NCBI GenBank assembly: GCA_038049695.1
Contig: CP142453.1
Coordinates: forward strand, 35,191,501-35,255,500
Direction: 5' to 3'
From: Cinnamomum chago
Taxonomy: Eukaryota > Streptophyta > Magnoliopsida > Laurales > Lauraceae
Length of the DNA stretch: 64,000 bases
Below, one piece after another: positions 35,128 through 47,300 of the stretch. Positions within the stretch are counted from its first letter, which is position 1. Every line of letters begins with the position of its first letter. The position numbers and the translations under genes are program-made. The notes beneath the pieces were generated by a model. The model was not told where the DNA came from and did no database searches. It saw only the letters and a list, made by a program, of their open reading frames with translations.

Positions 35128-35511
35128 TTATGTTACTGATTGTTTTATGACATGGTGATTCACGCAGGGGGAATTTGATGACATATACAAATACCACAAA
35201 CTTTTCCAACGGTGAAAAGGATACAGGTGGCCGTTCAACAAGAGAGGATGTTTACAGGTTTGGTTCGCTATACAGGCAACATCCTCCAATGTTATTGTCG
35301 CCTCGCCGAAGTTAAAATGGAAAGTATTAGTCTCGGGTCTCCATCTCTCCACCAGCGCCCATATAATGCCATGGTGAATTTTCATTTTACCAATTGAGGC
35401 CAGATTATGTAGGCCGACCATACGGACAATTTCTTCTTGACTTTCATTTAATTCCCAGAATTCATTTAAAGGGTCAGCTGGGATGCACTTCAGTGGGCCA
35501 AGCTCCTGCAA
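35128..35511 (-). pseudogene. Plant mobile domain (PMD) fragment
   Basis: 127-residue minus-strand frame, convergent with the preceding fragment and 41 bp from it. RMVGLHNLASIGKMKIHHG, followed by ALVERWRPETNTFHFNFGE and ATITLEDVA, is the N-terminal half of the PMD (aminotransferase-like) fold known from MAIN/MAIL proteins and from transposon-encoded relatives. After EDVA the expected LGLPVDG-type stretch is lost, so the domain is broken. PMD genes are often carried by MULEs, consistent with the surrounding inverted repeats. Confidence 0.7.
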
Positions 35512-36111
35512 TTAACAAATACATAACATCATAACAAGAGACTCGCGAGGAACCATCTGAAAATAATAGAATTATGTTAAAGTCTAGAAATGAATTGACT
35601 CTACCTGCCCTTCCCATATCACTTTTGATATATGATTATCTTGATCAGTAATGATATGTTTATCCAAAGGACCGGGATCCATCTTTCAACTATCCAGTCA
35701 CAACAATAATAAAAGTTAAAAATACAAAATATGGCAAGAACCATTTTTTCAACTGCATTATACATGATCACCTCAATAGCTAACAGCTAGCCAATCAATT
35801 ACTCTAATACCTCATCATCACTAGTCATTACTATTATAGTGACCAGTTTGGTTATTATAATGTGTCCATCCGTGTTTGTATGAATGTTTATGTATATCAT
35901 CATAACAGTAATTATTATTATTATTATTATTACTGCTATCAATCAAAGCATTTAATTAGAGAAACTCTATTCTCATAGGCTCTCTCTCTCTCTCTCTCTC
36001 TCTCTATTTCCATATTTGTTTATGTTTTTAAATCTTGTGAAGTGGGATTTTTAAATTTTGGAGTGTGGCAGCTGGCAACGCCTCAAGTGGGATTTGGTTT
36101 TCATTTTTCTT

Positions 36112-36180
36112 TCACTACAACAAATTGCACTTTTAGCCACATTTTTTGGCGACGCTTTTATGATTTCGTCGGTAAAAAGC
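36112..36180 (+). mobile_element. CACTA-type terminus
   Basis: CACTACAACAAATTGCACTT followed by TTTTGGCGACG resembles the end of En/Spm (CACTA) elements. Only one end was recognised; it lies inside the MULE. Confidence 0.5.
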
Positions 36181-36690
36181 TTGTAGTATTATCTGATATG
36201 ATCAAGTTTTTTGGGTACTCGACTCTAGTCTTCAACCTTGTGCTTGTGACATTGAAACAACTTTTTGAGTTAGGGGCATTTGTCTAGTTTTTTTGAGCAT
36301 TCTGTTGATTTCTTTTTTCTAATATTGAAATGTGAATAGAAAGGATTTTTAAGATGTCGGTAGCATGGATGATTCACCTTTGTCTTGTCAGTATTCTCCT
36401 TTCTCAATATTAAAAAAAAGAAGTATTCTTCTTTCTCAATGCTTCAAAGCTTGAAATTCAACATGGACTTTGATGTCTCCATTAGATCTTTTGAAACTCT
36501 AGTCAAGCTACTTCATATGTTTTTTCAAGGTGGAAAGTTTGTAGTATTATTTGATATGTTCAAGTTTTTTGGGTACTCGACTCTAGTCTTCGATCTTGTG
36601 CTTGTGACAATGAACAACTTCTAAGTTATGGGCATTTGTCTAGGTTTTTTGAGCATTCTGTTGAGTTCCTTTCTCTAATATTGGAAATTT
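36176..36690. repeat. 150-bp direct repeat pair inside the MULE
   Basis: 36176-36328 and 36536-36690 share phrases such as GGGTACTCGACTCTAGTCTT and GAGCATTCTGTTGA, about 90% alike by eye, 360 bp apart. Non-coding. Confidence 0.75.
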
Positions 36691-37371
36691 GTTTCTCAAT
36701 CAAAAATTTTAAGCAATTGCTTCAGTTTTAGCTTTCTCAAAAAATAATCTACCTCTTAGCCAAAGTTTCCAGACTTTTCTTCACTTTGAACAAGCATAAA
36801 ATGAGTTTACTCATGCTGCATCCTCCATCTAAATCTTGTTATAATTGCTTGAACTTCTCTCGTCAATATCACTAGCCTGATACATTCAGAAAGAAGGCTT
36901 ACCAAGTACCAACACCTTTACTTGCTTGTGTGTGTGTGTGTGTTGCAGTGGTGCGCGGCTAAATAATGTAATAGAACCACAAGAGCACAACGACCTGCAA
37001 GAGAGGGGCAATCAAACCACAACGCCCTACAAACACCAAGACCTACAACTCCAAGCCTCAATGCAAAACAAGAAGAACAAACAACAACGAATCAAAACCA
37101 AATCAAAGACTGCATTTGAAGGAATCGAACGCACCTGATTGATTAAGATCGACCTGATCTATTCACTCAGATGAAAGAAAACCTAAAAAATAGCCGCTAG
37201 GGAGATGAGGATGGAGACGATGAGGCTTCGTCGAAGTCGAATGGACGTTGGGACCTTGCATATTTGCAAATAGGTTGGCGAGGGAGGAGGATGGTGAAAT
37301 TCGGCTGGGGAGAGAGTTACCGTTGGTGAAATTAGGGATAGTCGAACAGAGAGGGTTAAACGGATGAAAAG

Positions 37372-37585
37372 GGGCTTTTTTGTGTTGTGATATCGCAACA
37401 TAATTTGCGATATCACAACTAAAAAAATTGCGATACCGCAACTTAATTTGCGGTATCGCAAATTAAAAACTTGCGGTATCGCAATATATGTTGTGATATC
37501 GCAAAAAATACTCAGCTTGTGGTCTGCCCAACGGTACGGGCTGTACGGAGAACGTCTTGGTAATATGTTGAACTTTGGTAACATG
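37372..37585 (-). repeat. Right TIR core with six palindromes
   Basis: Inverted partner of 33340-33496. It carries six variants of TTGCGATATCGCAA at 37385, 37405, 37428, 37448, 37471 and 37491 (spacing alternating 20 and 23). Confidence 0.85.
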
Positions 37586-37744
37586 GGAGAGATATGTGCT
37601 ACAAAAAATCTCCCTTAATCTACTATAGTTTGTACAAGGTGCATTGTAGTTCAAGAAAGATTTTCTGGTGGGGCCAGTAGTTGCATGGAGAGAGAGATGT
37701 TTATCGTAGACTCTAGCCATCTAATTTACCGTACAGAAGAGCCA

Positions 37745-38429
37745 CCTTTGCATTTGGTAAAGCCTAAGCGTACCACATACTCAATCCAATCAAAGTTTCA
37801 CAAGTTAGATACGTGACAAAGTTAACTGGACATGTCCTACATGATCAATCCAGGTATGCATATCAACACTACTGAATAGAAATTTGCCAATTACTTGGGC
37901 GGCATTTAATATAAAAGAATTGGATGAATGAGAGTTGGGCCTGGCTTTTGGCTCCCATCAGGCGCACGGAATGAACAATGATGGGTATGTTGGCCGAATT
38001 CTCGGGCTTTGACTTAAAAGAAATCTAGGAGTGGAACTTACAGTAGAGCACACCTAAATTCGGGAGGAGTGGAACTTATAATATATCACATCTATTGAAA
38101 ATTTAAATCATTCAAAATAAATGTTTTATTCCTAAATTTTACTTTGATAGGAGTTGGTTCCATCCCAAAATTACCGTATGATAAAAAAAAGGCAATTAAC
38201 AAATAATGCATGAGATTATATCATTCCGATATTTTTATCAAACGGTCAATCACACAATGGGATTGACTTATTGTAAGCTTAATTAGTCGTCACAGAAGGC
38301 CGTATCTGACTAGGGTTGGCCTCTACAAACACAATTAGGATTGCATCGGCCGGCTTGGATCAAGCATTGGACAATGGATGCAAAGGTTTGTAAATGTCAC
38401 GTATAATAATCTACCACCTTTAGGCTTAC
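37745..38429. other. No recognisable feature
   Basis: Intergenic AT-rich sequence; no repeat border or frame that I can support. Confidence 0.6.
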
Positions 38430-38705
38430 TACTCTTAATTCGAGTTTAAATGGAGAGATGACAAGGATAGAGAGTTGGATCAAATTCTATCAATTCAAAT
38501 ATGAATAGAGAGATGACTAGGATAAAGAGTTGAATCAAATTATATCAATTCGAGTTTAATTGGAGAGATAATAATGATAGGGAGTTGGATCAAATTCTAT
38601 CAATTAGATCTTGAATGGAGAGATGAGAATGGTAGAGAGTCGGATCAAATCCTATCAATACTAATTTTGAAAAGAGATATGATAAGGATTGAGAGTTGGA
38701 TTAGA
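38430..38705. repeat. Minisatellite, unit about 62 bp, four to five copies
   Basis: Units centre on TGGAGAGATGACAAGGATAG and AGAGTTGGATCAAATTCTAT, with drift between copies. Confidence 0.8.
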
Positions 38706-39379
38706 TACAAAAAAAAAAAATTCTTATCTCTATAACCACAAAAGGATTAACATGTTTGCACCCACCGAACCTTTCTTATGAGGGGCGTCTTTGTGATTGA
38801 GGTACACCCAATATGTAAACACGAGTGGGCCCATCATAGATGCCAACAATTATATTGGGGAATTTTTTTTTTTTTTTTTTTTTGGAGAGACCTCTACAAT
38901 GCAATGAAATTTATTTTGTGTTGATTAGAATTTAATCCCTTCGCAGGCCACATTACACTTGGTAATCAAATCTTAGGGAGAAGCTCATCATCACAACATC
39001 ATGAAAAACTCATATTCCGTAATTATAAATTCTGGAGAATCTGGAAAATTTAATATCCTCATATTTTAGGATTCTCAAGTCCAACCCCGTGATCTTTCAG
39101 GATCATATGTAATTGTAACCTGAAAATTATGCCCATAGGTATGCCCATACGGATTCCTTGTTATCCAATGTTACATATCGACTATATAAATTCCCAAAAA
39201 CTCACCTTAATCCTAAAATCTGCAGTAAAAGAATCCCAAAATCTGCAAACACTTCACCTATTGCCAAAAGTGAGATAAGGTAAAGAGAAAAAGTTGACCA
39301 TATGGGCCTATTTAGGATATAGTAACGTAAATATCACAAATGAGAGATGAATCCCAACCATTGAGGGGAAGAAACAGAA
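38706..39379. other. Intergenic, upstream of the TIGR01589 gene
   Basis: Contains a poly-T run (about 38861-38883). It is likely to include the promoter of the plus-strand gene, but no convincing TATA box was seen. Confidence 0.5.
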
Positions 39380-39518
39380 AAAGCACTTACCTGATTAGGT
39401 CCATGTCGGAACAACATAAACGCATTAGGCGAACGGCCGTACCATGGAGAGTTCTGTCCAGACTTCTGGCGTCGTGGCCTGTTGAGAACTACTGTGATCT
39501 CTCTCTCTCTCTGCTTGT
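39380..39518 (+). other. Probable 5'-UTR exon of the TIGR01589 gene
   Basis: Locally GC-richer sequence with a (CT)n tract (about 39496-39514), followed by a good donor CTT/GTAAGG at 39519 and a T-rich stretch typical of a first intron start. The coding ATG at 44299 sits only two bases after an acceptor (TGGTCTCAG), so an upstream untranslated exon is required. This is the best candidate, but transcript data would be needed to place it. Confidence 0.4.
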
Positions 39519-41250
39519 AAGGATCGAACATCCCAAATCCGCCTGTAACATCCTTAATCAGAAAATATTGTGATCGTTCTCTTTTCTATTCTGTTCTGGT
39601 TTACGGATCATGCTTTTTTTTTTCTCTCTCTTTTGATTACGTTAACTTCTCTGTATGATCGATTTTTCTTTTATGTGGTAAAGATTAAAAAGGAATGATT
39701 TTTTGGGTGTGGGTTGTTATTTGATTGATTGATTGATTAGTGGGTCGTCTAGATTTGTGGTGTTTGATCATCCCAATCTCCCTTGTGTTTGTTTGTCTGT
39801 ATGTTTCATCTTGCGACGGGCTGGTTTTGCTTGAAAATAACGAATAATTTTATCCCTTCTTTTCTGTAAGTTCTGTGGCATGCAAATCGAAAATCACATG
39901 ATTCACAGATTACTATCCTTTCTGCCGCAAAATTCATAGAGTTAGCGATTTGGGTAGGATCAAATATGCCCTTAGTTATAACTAGAGTTAGAAGTTTAAC
40001 AAGAGAAATTTTGTTTTCTGTTAATGTAAGCGATACTGATAGGAGCATTGGTTTGGAACTGACTGTTAGGGCCAGCCTGAAATAGATATTAAAACTTGAA
40101 GAGAACAATTCTTCTTCTTCTTCTTCTTCTTCTTCGTTTTTTGGTACTGTTGGTTTGATGCTAAAAGTTTGTGATTTTTGCCTCATAAATTGTGAACTTA
40201 TGTTTAAATTTCGTAAGCATGCTTATTTTTGCATAGTTGTTTCTTATTTTGGCTTAGAATCAGTGTGTACTCTGCTTGTCATCTGATTTCTTTTAGGTGG
40301 TGATGGCTTTAGGTATAACTGCTATCTTTATTTACGGATTCATTTTTTTCTTTTTCCAATTTCTAGCATGTTACTAATTTTCAGGTGCCCAGTGGATTGA
40401 ATTTTCTGGATTTTCCTTGTACCGTTCATTGTATTTAATATTTGTTTCTCCATTTGGGTTGGGGGGAATATATGATCTTATGTGTTCTGTTCTTCTATTC
40501 CAAACTGTTTTTCCACGTTCTGGGTTGAGGTCACAGGAACTCTGAACGAACATGTGAAATTGTGAATTGAGTGGCCAAACACCTTTTGAATTTAGATCAC
40601 CTGACACATTGAAATCGTAATCGTAATTCTAAGCACAGAGTATATCAGTGAATTTGGTTGTTTTAGTATGAAGCCATGCGAACCATCTAGATCAAAATGA
40701 ATTTTGATATTGGGTGGACATAGGGAGTGTTGTTTTTATTATTATTATTATTTTTTGGGGGGTGTGGGGTTGGATTTGGGTTCGAGAGATGCCGAGATGG
40801 GGGTTGACGTTGGCTCCTAATCTTAGGTAGGTGATTGGATATCTAATCTTAGGTAGTTGATTGGATATGTTGGTTCCTAATCTTTCAGTAGGTGAAGGAA
40901 AAGAAGATACTTTGAAGAACCATATTCACCTTTATGGCATTTTCTAAAAACAAAATTTATGACAATTGTTATGGTGCTTACATCTGGATCCATGTTTTAT
41001 ATTCTAGAAACTTGGAGTTGCAACAATACTTCTTTCCATATGTATTCTTGTGTGCCATCAGTTAATAGATCATACTTTGTCATCTTTTTCTTTTTCCCTT
41101 TTTTTTTTTTTTGTGTGTGTGTGTGTGTGTGACGTGACTGGATCTCAAACCCGATGGTTGCAACTATGATCACCTACAAATTGTGTACAAATTCTTGTCA
41201 TCTATGAGTTTTTTAATCTGTATCTTTGTCCAGTAGTATGGTTGCCCACC

Positions 41251-41310
41251 TAGTGCCAACCTAGTTTGATGGGATAAGGCCCTGCTGATTATGATGATGG
41301 TTGCCAATGC
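41251..41310 (+). mobile_element. RTE-like LINE 3' end
   Basis: TGCCAACCTAGTTTGATGGG followed by ATAAGGC and a GAT/GTT-rich tail is the conserved 3' terminus seen on plant RTE-type LINEs. Related ends lie at 44884-44935 (minus) and 45176-45232 (plus). Confidence 0.5.
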
Positions 41311-42305
41311 AAAGTTAGAGATAGATGGATAAGGTTTCAATGATGATTATCATCTAGGAAATATGTCTCCAATAGTATAGTAATTGACTGTTTGCCACAT
41401 GGTCAAGTGTTGACTGAAATTAGAGCTGTTTTTTACTTGAATCCTTCCTACTTGATGACATCAGTTGGTTGCCAAAACATTTTGGAGATGAATGAACTTC
41501 TGCTAAAATGCATTCACCTCTATCCAAGGTTTCAGTTGATGTTAAGGTTCCCATCCCATCTTTTACGATTCATCTAATCTTTATCAATGAGGAATGCCCT
41601 ACAAGAGGCCATCTTATCCAATCCAGACTTGATTTTATGTCAAATAGGATATTGGAGTTGAAGAATGTTATTGCAGAACTGGATATTCTATGGATATAAG
41701 AGAAGGGGTGGGTATGAGCGGTAGCAAATTTATGGAACATATTAGGGTGAGAAGCTTCAAAGCTAGGTGGAAAAAAGGATTTGCAGTAGTAAAGAAAAAT
41801 GATAGTGCAAGAGGCAAACAATGTCCTTTTGGAATTGGCATGGTCTTGTATCTTGAAAGGTGATTCTAACGAAGCAAAGGCCCATGCAACAATGAGATAT
41901 TAAGAATCTTCAATGATTTCTTTTCAGGAATTTTATCAGAGGGAGCAACGAGCCTTTGGAGCTTGGAGACTATCTCATTTTGTGGAGATGAAAGATATCT
42001 GCATTAGCCAGGCCTCTGCCAAAACCCATTGCTCCCCTCCCCTGGGAACTCATTCCTCAAATACTGACATGGACTCCACACAGCTGAACTCCTTAGTCGA
42101 GGTGGTGAACGGTGACATACCAACCTTGGGACCTCAATAACTCCTCTCCCCCGAGCCTATAAACTTTGAGTCCCTTCCATTCCTTCACTTGATGCTTTGC
42201 CTGATGCTCCTGATCATCCCATGTGGAATAAACCCCTTCCTGGATCTAATAACATGGCCCAACCTTCCCGAATGGTCACGTCTTCATCCTCATGAGCCCG
42301 AAGCC

Positions 42306-42413
42306 CTTAAAACTAAAAACAAAATACCATCATAACCCACTTATATTTTATTCTTTCTTCAAAATCAACTTTACTTCACTTGACTCTATTAGTAGAGTTG
42401 TCAAACTGGCCCT
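42306..42413. mobile_element. Truncated MITE, relative of 4870-5167
   Basis: Shares ACAAAATACCATCAT, CACTTATATTTTATT and the AGTAGAGTTG...GGCCCTA end with the full copy; its other end is missing. Confidence 0.65.
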
Positions 42414-42866
42414 AAATCTAGCATGGCCAATTCCAAAGCATCTCGGGAATTCAGTAATGTACCCTATGGGACAATTGGAATGGAATAATCCTAACCAGCC
42501 CACCATCCAACTAGATGGCTTGGACATGGGTCCACTCATCCCATCTGGATTTTCTTACCCTCCCTTACCTAGAATGGACCAGACCCTGGGGGCTGGGGCC
42601 TGCTATATCAACCCCTATCAACATGTCCATACCAAATTCACTCTTGGTGCTAGCTTGGTCCTGTGGTGTTTAGAGGACCAATAGTTGTTGGAAATACATT
42701 ACCTTTATAATTATAACTGTATCTCTGTGTGGGTGGGTGGATGGAGTGTGTGGAAGGGGCATGTTGTGTGTATTTTGCCTGATAGTGCATGTCTCTTGTG
42801 TTGTATATTTGTATATATCTTGTTTAAAAGGTGGTTATTGAATAACAAAACGGAGATGCTGGAGAG

Positions 42867-43461
42867 CATAGTTGTCAATTCCATTCCAGTCCCCGTTCTG
42901 TTTTGGCTGTGGAATGGAATGTTTCATGCTCCAACCTTTCTGATATATATATATTTTTTTGAAAAAAGATGCAATGGAAAAACCTAAACATTTTAAAACA
43001 TATTTATAGGTAGAAAAATTAGATAAATGTACAAGAATTTCTAAATGGCACTTAAATTCATCTTTACATGATTTAACATAAACTGCACTATCTATACAAA
43101 TGGCCATTTTCCTACTCAAAATTTGCAGCCCATTTTCCTTTTCCAGACACTTATTGTTCGGGGTTAGGGTTCTAAAAAACAAGTGAAAAAGTGAGGAAAA
43201 TATGTTTCCAAGGAAAATAACTCATCTCATTACCTTCAAAGGGTCAATGACCCTACCACCTTGAATTAGAGGATAGATACAGGAAAAGAGTTACAAAAAT
43301 TTTGTGCACACTAGAACAGACCTGTTCTGTTCTGGCTGGAATGGCCACAGCATACTGGGATCCTGGCTGGAATATTACATGTGGGTGTTCCCTGCCAATT
43401 TTCTCCGAAAATGCAGTGTTCCAATAATTCCAACTGGAATAGAACATAATTGACAACTATG
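42867..43461. mobile_element. TIR element, 595 bp
   Basis: Starts CATAGTTGTCAATTCCATTC and ends as the reverse complement of CATAGTTGTCAATTATGTTC. Flanks GCTGGAGAG and CTGTGGAAAG are only loosely alike, so the target duplication is uncertain. The interior has CCAGCC/GGAATGG-type motifs and no transposase. Possibly Mutator-like. Confidence 0.65.
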
Positions 43462-44298
43462 CTGTGGAAAGCACAAAATGGAATTGCCTTAGTGAAGCAT
43501 GAAAATCATGACACACTTTGTCAACTTCCCGGTTTTATATGTAAAACAAGTTAGACAAGGATCTTATAACATATTTAAGGCACCAGACAATTTTGTTGGT
43601 CAGTTAAATTCTGCTGCCTTCCCTAATCCAACTTTGTTTTGGCTTTGCCCAGTTCTTATTGGCTAAGTTCTTGCCATGTTGACGCCCTTCCCTGTCATCA
43701 TGCTTGGGATTTAAAACCTTTTGCTGTTGTCATTTTTTTTTCTTGTCATAGTTGAATAATGACAATTGGGCTTAAAAAGTTTAAATTCATTTGGAGATAC
43801 TTGCCTTGTGGTGCATCACTTCCTTTTTCTTTTAGGTGCTATAAGACCATTATTACTGTACAGGTAGATTCATATATTGCTGATGAACTTGGAGCTTGAG
43901 CCATTTTCCATAAACTGATCTAAGATTCTTTTCTTATTCTTTTCTTTTTTTCGTTTTTCGTTTTTCCTTTTTCCTTTTCTAAATGGTAACTAAATTAACA
44001 TTCAAGCGATACTGTCATACTTTTCTCTTATACTCCATTTTTAAGCCCATTAGATGTTTCAGACAACTGATTTTATGAGGTTTCTTCTGATGTAATTAGG
44101 CTTCTCCTCTACTTGCATCTTCCTCGAACCCTCGTCACGAACAGCCCAAGCAAATATCGCATGTTCTCATCACCTTGTGAGATGAGATAATTGGCAATAT
44201 GAAGAATGCTCATTTGTGTCTCCTTTGCATCATATCTTGAGCCACAGTTGAACTTAATGTTCTTATGTAAATACTAGTGCAATTGTTTGGTCTCAGAA

Positions 44299-44346
44299 AT
44301 GTCAAGTGGGGAGGTCAGAAGGGTCTCACGTCAAGAGATACAACTG
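44299..44346 (+). CDS. TIGR01589 gene, coding exon 1
   Basis: 48 nt from ATG, preceded by acceptor CTCAG and followed by donor CTG/GTAAGA. It encodes MSSGEVRRVSRQEIQL, the usual start of this family. Confidence 0.85.
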
Positions 44347-47300
44347 GTAAGAAATGTTTCCATGTACTTTAAAAAAAAATTATACAGCATATTAAATTCC
44401 ACTGGCTGCTTTTTGTCTGTACCTTCCATTCTGCTGGCTGGTTTTGATCTTATATGGTAAAATTGTTTTGTTTATGCTCTCTTAGATATTAACCTCTTCA
44501 TGTATATGCCACCCCCTTGTTCCAATTGCGACATGTTAGCTTCTTAGTTAAATGAATTGGTCTCTGGTTTCTGTATAGGAGTTTTTAAAGTTTTCTATTA
44601 GCTGTAATGTTTCACTACTCACGCAGCCCGTACTTAATACCAGTCATGAGATTTTTTACCTGATGGTTCTTGGTTGTTACTTCAACCGTCTTTTTCCCCG
44701 TTATCATGTTGCTATCTTTTTGGCTGTATCCATGGAATCAATTATAGAAGTAATTTAGCAGTTTTCTAGATCATGGAAACTGCATCTAAAAACTATCATC
44801 ACATATTTATATAACTATAATAAAATTATGTGTAAAATTTTCTGAAACACTCCTCCTTCCTGGTGCCCCTTTAATAAAATTGTCATCATCATCAGAGCCT
44901 TGTCCAACTATGTTGGAGTGGGCTGTATGAATTCTGTTTCTCCACTCCTATCTATCCTGAGTCAAATTCTGGCCCTTTAATAAAATTGATATAGCAAATT
45001 TACTAGAACGCCCCCTCCCTAGGAGAGAAGGGGATATGATGTTACTTTCCTGAACCTGAAATATAGGTAGGTTTTGTGGTCTATAATGACTTTCTACAGT
45101 AAAAAGTCTTGTGGTCTTAGCTTAGTTGGAGTTTATTAAAGAATGAATTGGTTTTGTGGTCTATAATAACTCTTGTTAAGCCGCCCCAAATTGATTAGAT
45201 AAGACTTTATTATTGTTGGTGGTGGTGGTGATATAGGATGGTCATCTATGACCAATCTAATTCCTTCTCACACGTCTAGCCCCCCTTGATTTGGAATCGG
45301 TCCTAATTTGAGACTAACTCAGACAGTAGCCAGTGGCCACCTTTGGATTGTATCACAATAAGTTTGCATGATATATAGCCATTGAACTTTGAGTATCTAA
45401 AACCAAGGAACTATGGTCATTTGGTTGGATTGATAGTTTGTACACCCCTAGTCCCACATTGAAACCAATCCATTCCCTACCTCCTTGATTATCCTCCATC
45501 CTGGTGAGCCCACAAGAGTAAGCTTTATTTCTGAGGAGCATGTCGCCTAGCATGACTTGTATGTGTGTAGAGCTTTCTCATTGAGCTGATGCTTGCCTGA
45601 CATGCATGTGCAGGAGCTCTGTGGGGCCCTCCTGCGATCCTCGTCCCCCTTATCCACCATGTTACACTCACTACCACCCTCTATATCGCCACTTGACCTA
45701 ATTTGATAGGGTGGTCTTCATGTTGGATTTCACTCAAATTTTTAGTTCTTCTATTTTTTGTTTGGGGTTGTGTGTGTGTGTGTGTGTTTTTGTGAAGCTG
45801 AGGGGTGGGGTGATGCAGGACAGACCCATGGGTCAACCAAGCTCATCAGGCCCAACCCATTCATTTTTATTGTTTTTATTTATTTTAGTTATTTGGAGTA
45901 TTTTTCTGATTTATGCAAGTAGGGTAAGTTTTTTAATCTTGATCATTAAAGTTTTTCAGTGGTTGAGATTACTTTTGAGGTTATTTTTTGCTTATTTAAC
46001 GGATGTGATGTCTCTTTGAGGAAGAGAACGATCAATGAAAACAAAAATTCCTTTGGGAGTGGTTTTGGCCTTCTCTCCCGCCATGGGATTGATGTGATGC
46101 CATGGGCATGAACCCTATCAACTTCGGGTGTGATGCCCTAGTGGAGCCATTTGTCTCTATCTGCCCCCACATCGACATCCGCTCCACATCAATTGGTATC
46201 AGTGCCGAAGGATCCCACGGATTAATCAGGTAAACAATTGATTAGTCTCTTTTCCATTGTTTTGTTTCAATCCATTCATCACCGAACCTTACCTACTCGA
46301 AAACCAACACCGTCAAAATCCCTACCACCTGAATTCTAACCACAAGCCACTTCTTAAACTCTATTCCACATCAATTCACCGGCAGCCTTAAAACCCCAAC
46401 AAAAGAATCAGATCCCAATCCTACATCAGCCAACCATCTTTCCTCAATTTCCCTTCAGCTGAACTTCATACCTATTCAAAACACCGTAGCCGAACCCCTT
46501 TGGACTCCAACATCCAGCCGATCCACCCTAACCCAACTCTTCCCAATCCCAAATCATAGAAAATCCTTTCGTTGAATCCACGAATCCCAAAATCCTACCA
46601 TTAAATCACTAGCCCCAATACGTGCATCCCAACCACATCTAAAACCCCGATTTATATCCAAATTCAAAACCCTTAAATCCTAAATTCAAAAACCCCCAAC
46701 CTTTTGAAACCTTAGACTCCAACATTCCAAAGTTTTCGAACCCTAGGTATTTAAGCCAGTTGATCGAACCCGCTTTCATTCCAAAAACCCTAACCCCAAT
46801 CCGTTCCTACCCGGCTGGATCCAACAAAATCCCTCTCCACCTCCTTAAACACCCATTTGAACTGCGGAATCCCCATTCCCGAGGGGGGGGGGGGCGGCAA
46901 CACCATCACCATCACTACAAAGCATCCATCATCATCTCTAGCATGAGCATCCTCGACAAACCGCTATTGACCTCCCACTTCCTTTCGTTGAAGCACAACA
47001 ACGAACAAGGGCTTTTGGCCTGTTTGAATCTTCTTCCCTATGCAAAGCTGGAGAAAGAGTCAACGACCCGGTGCACATGGTCCTCACGACACGTGATGAG
47101 CCCAAATTGTTTCGGGCCAGTAATTGGCTCAGCTCAAACCAGTTGGTTAAAAACAAAAAGCAACTGAGCCCAACCGAATCCAAGCCCATTTGCAACACAT
47201 CACCTTGGCAAGCGTGATGACACCTTATCTGATATTGATAAATAAAATAAAACAAGAAAATTGAATGGGTCGGGCCCAATGAGCTTGGTGGGGTGGGCTG

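Larger units (their letters stand above)
33180..37740. mobile_element. Mutator-like element (about 4.6 kb) with long TIRs
   Basis: Sequence around 33340-33496 recurs in inverted orientation at 37372-37585. In the best 110 bp (TTACCAAAGTTCAACATATT through the palindrome array) only a few bases differ. Weaker inverted similarity extends outward to TGTACG at about 33187 and CGTACA at about 37737. Between the arms are a MuDR-type N-terminal protein fragment and a plant-mobile-domain fragment. Long TIRs and this cargo fit a MULE. Exact ends and target duplication are unresolved. Confidence 0.7.
39519..44296 (+). other. First intron of the TIGR01589 gene
   Basis: About 4.8 kb if the 5'-UTR exon is right. 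It holds (TTC)n near 40110, an RTE-like LINE end (41251), non-coding sequence with a MITE fragment (42306), and a TIR element (42867). No other gene seen. Confidence 0.5.

Noticed and set aside
39334-39531. Minus-strand frame with RSPNAFMLFRHGPNQ followed by a GTAAGT donor, resembling part of an HMG box
   Set aside because: Only a short stretch matches and the rest of an HMG box is missing. The same bases fit a CT-rich 5'-UTR exon on the plus strand.
41913-42684. Two open frames of 75 and 130 codons in the first intron of the TIGR01589 gene
   Set aside because: No recognisable domain, and one is interrupted by a MITE fragment. It may be eroded LINE ORF1 sequence, but I cannot support that.
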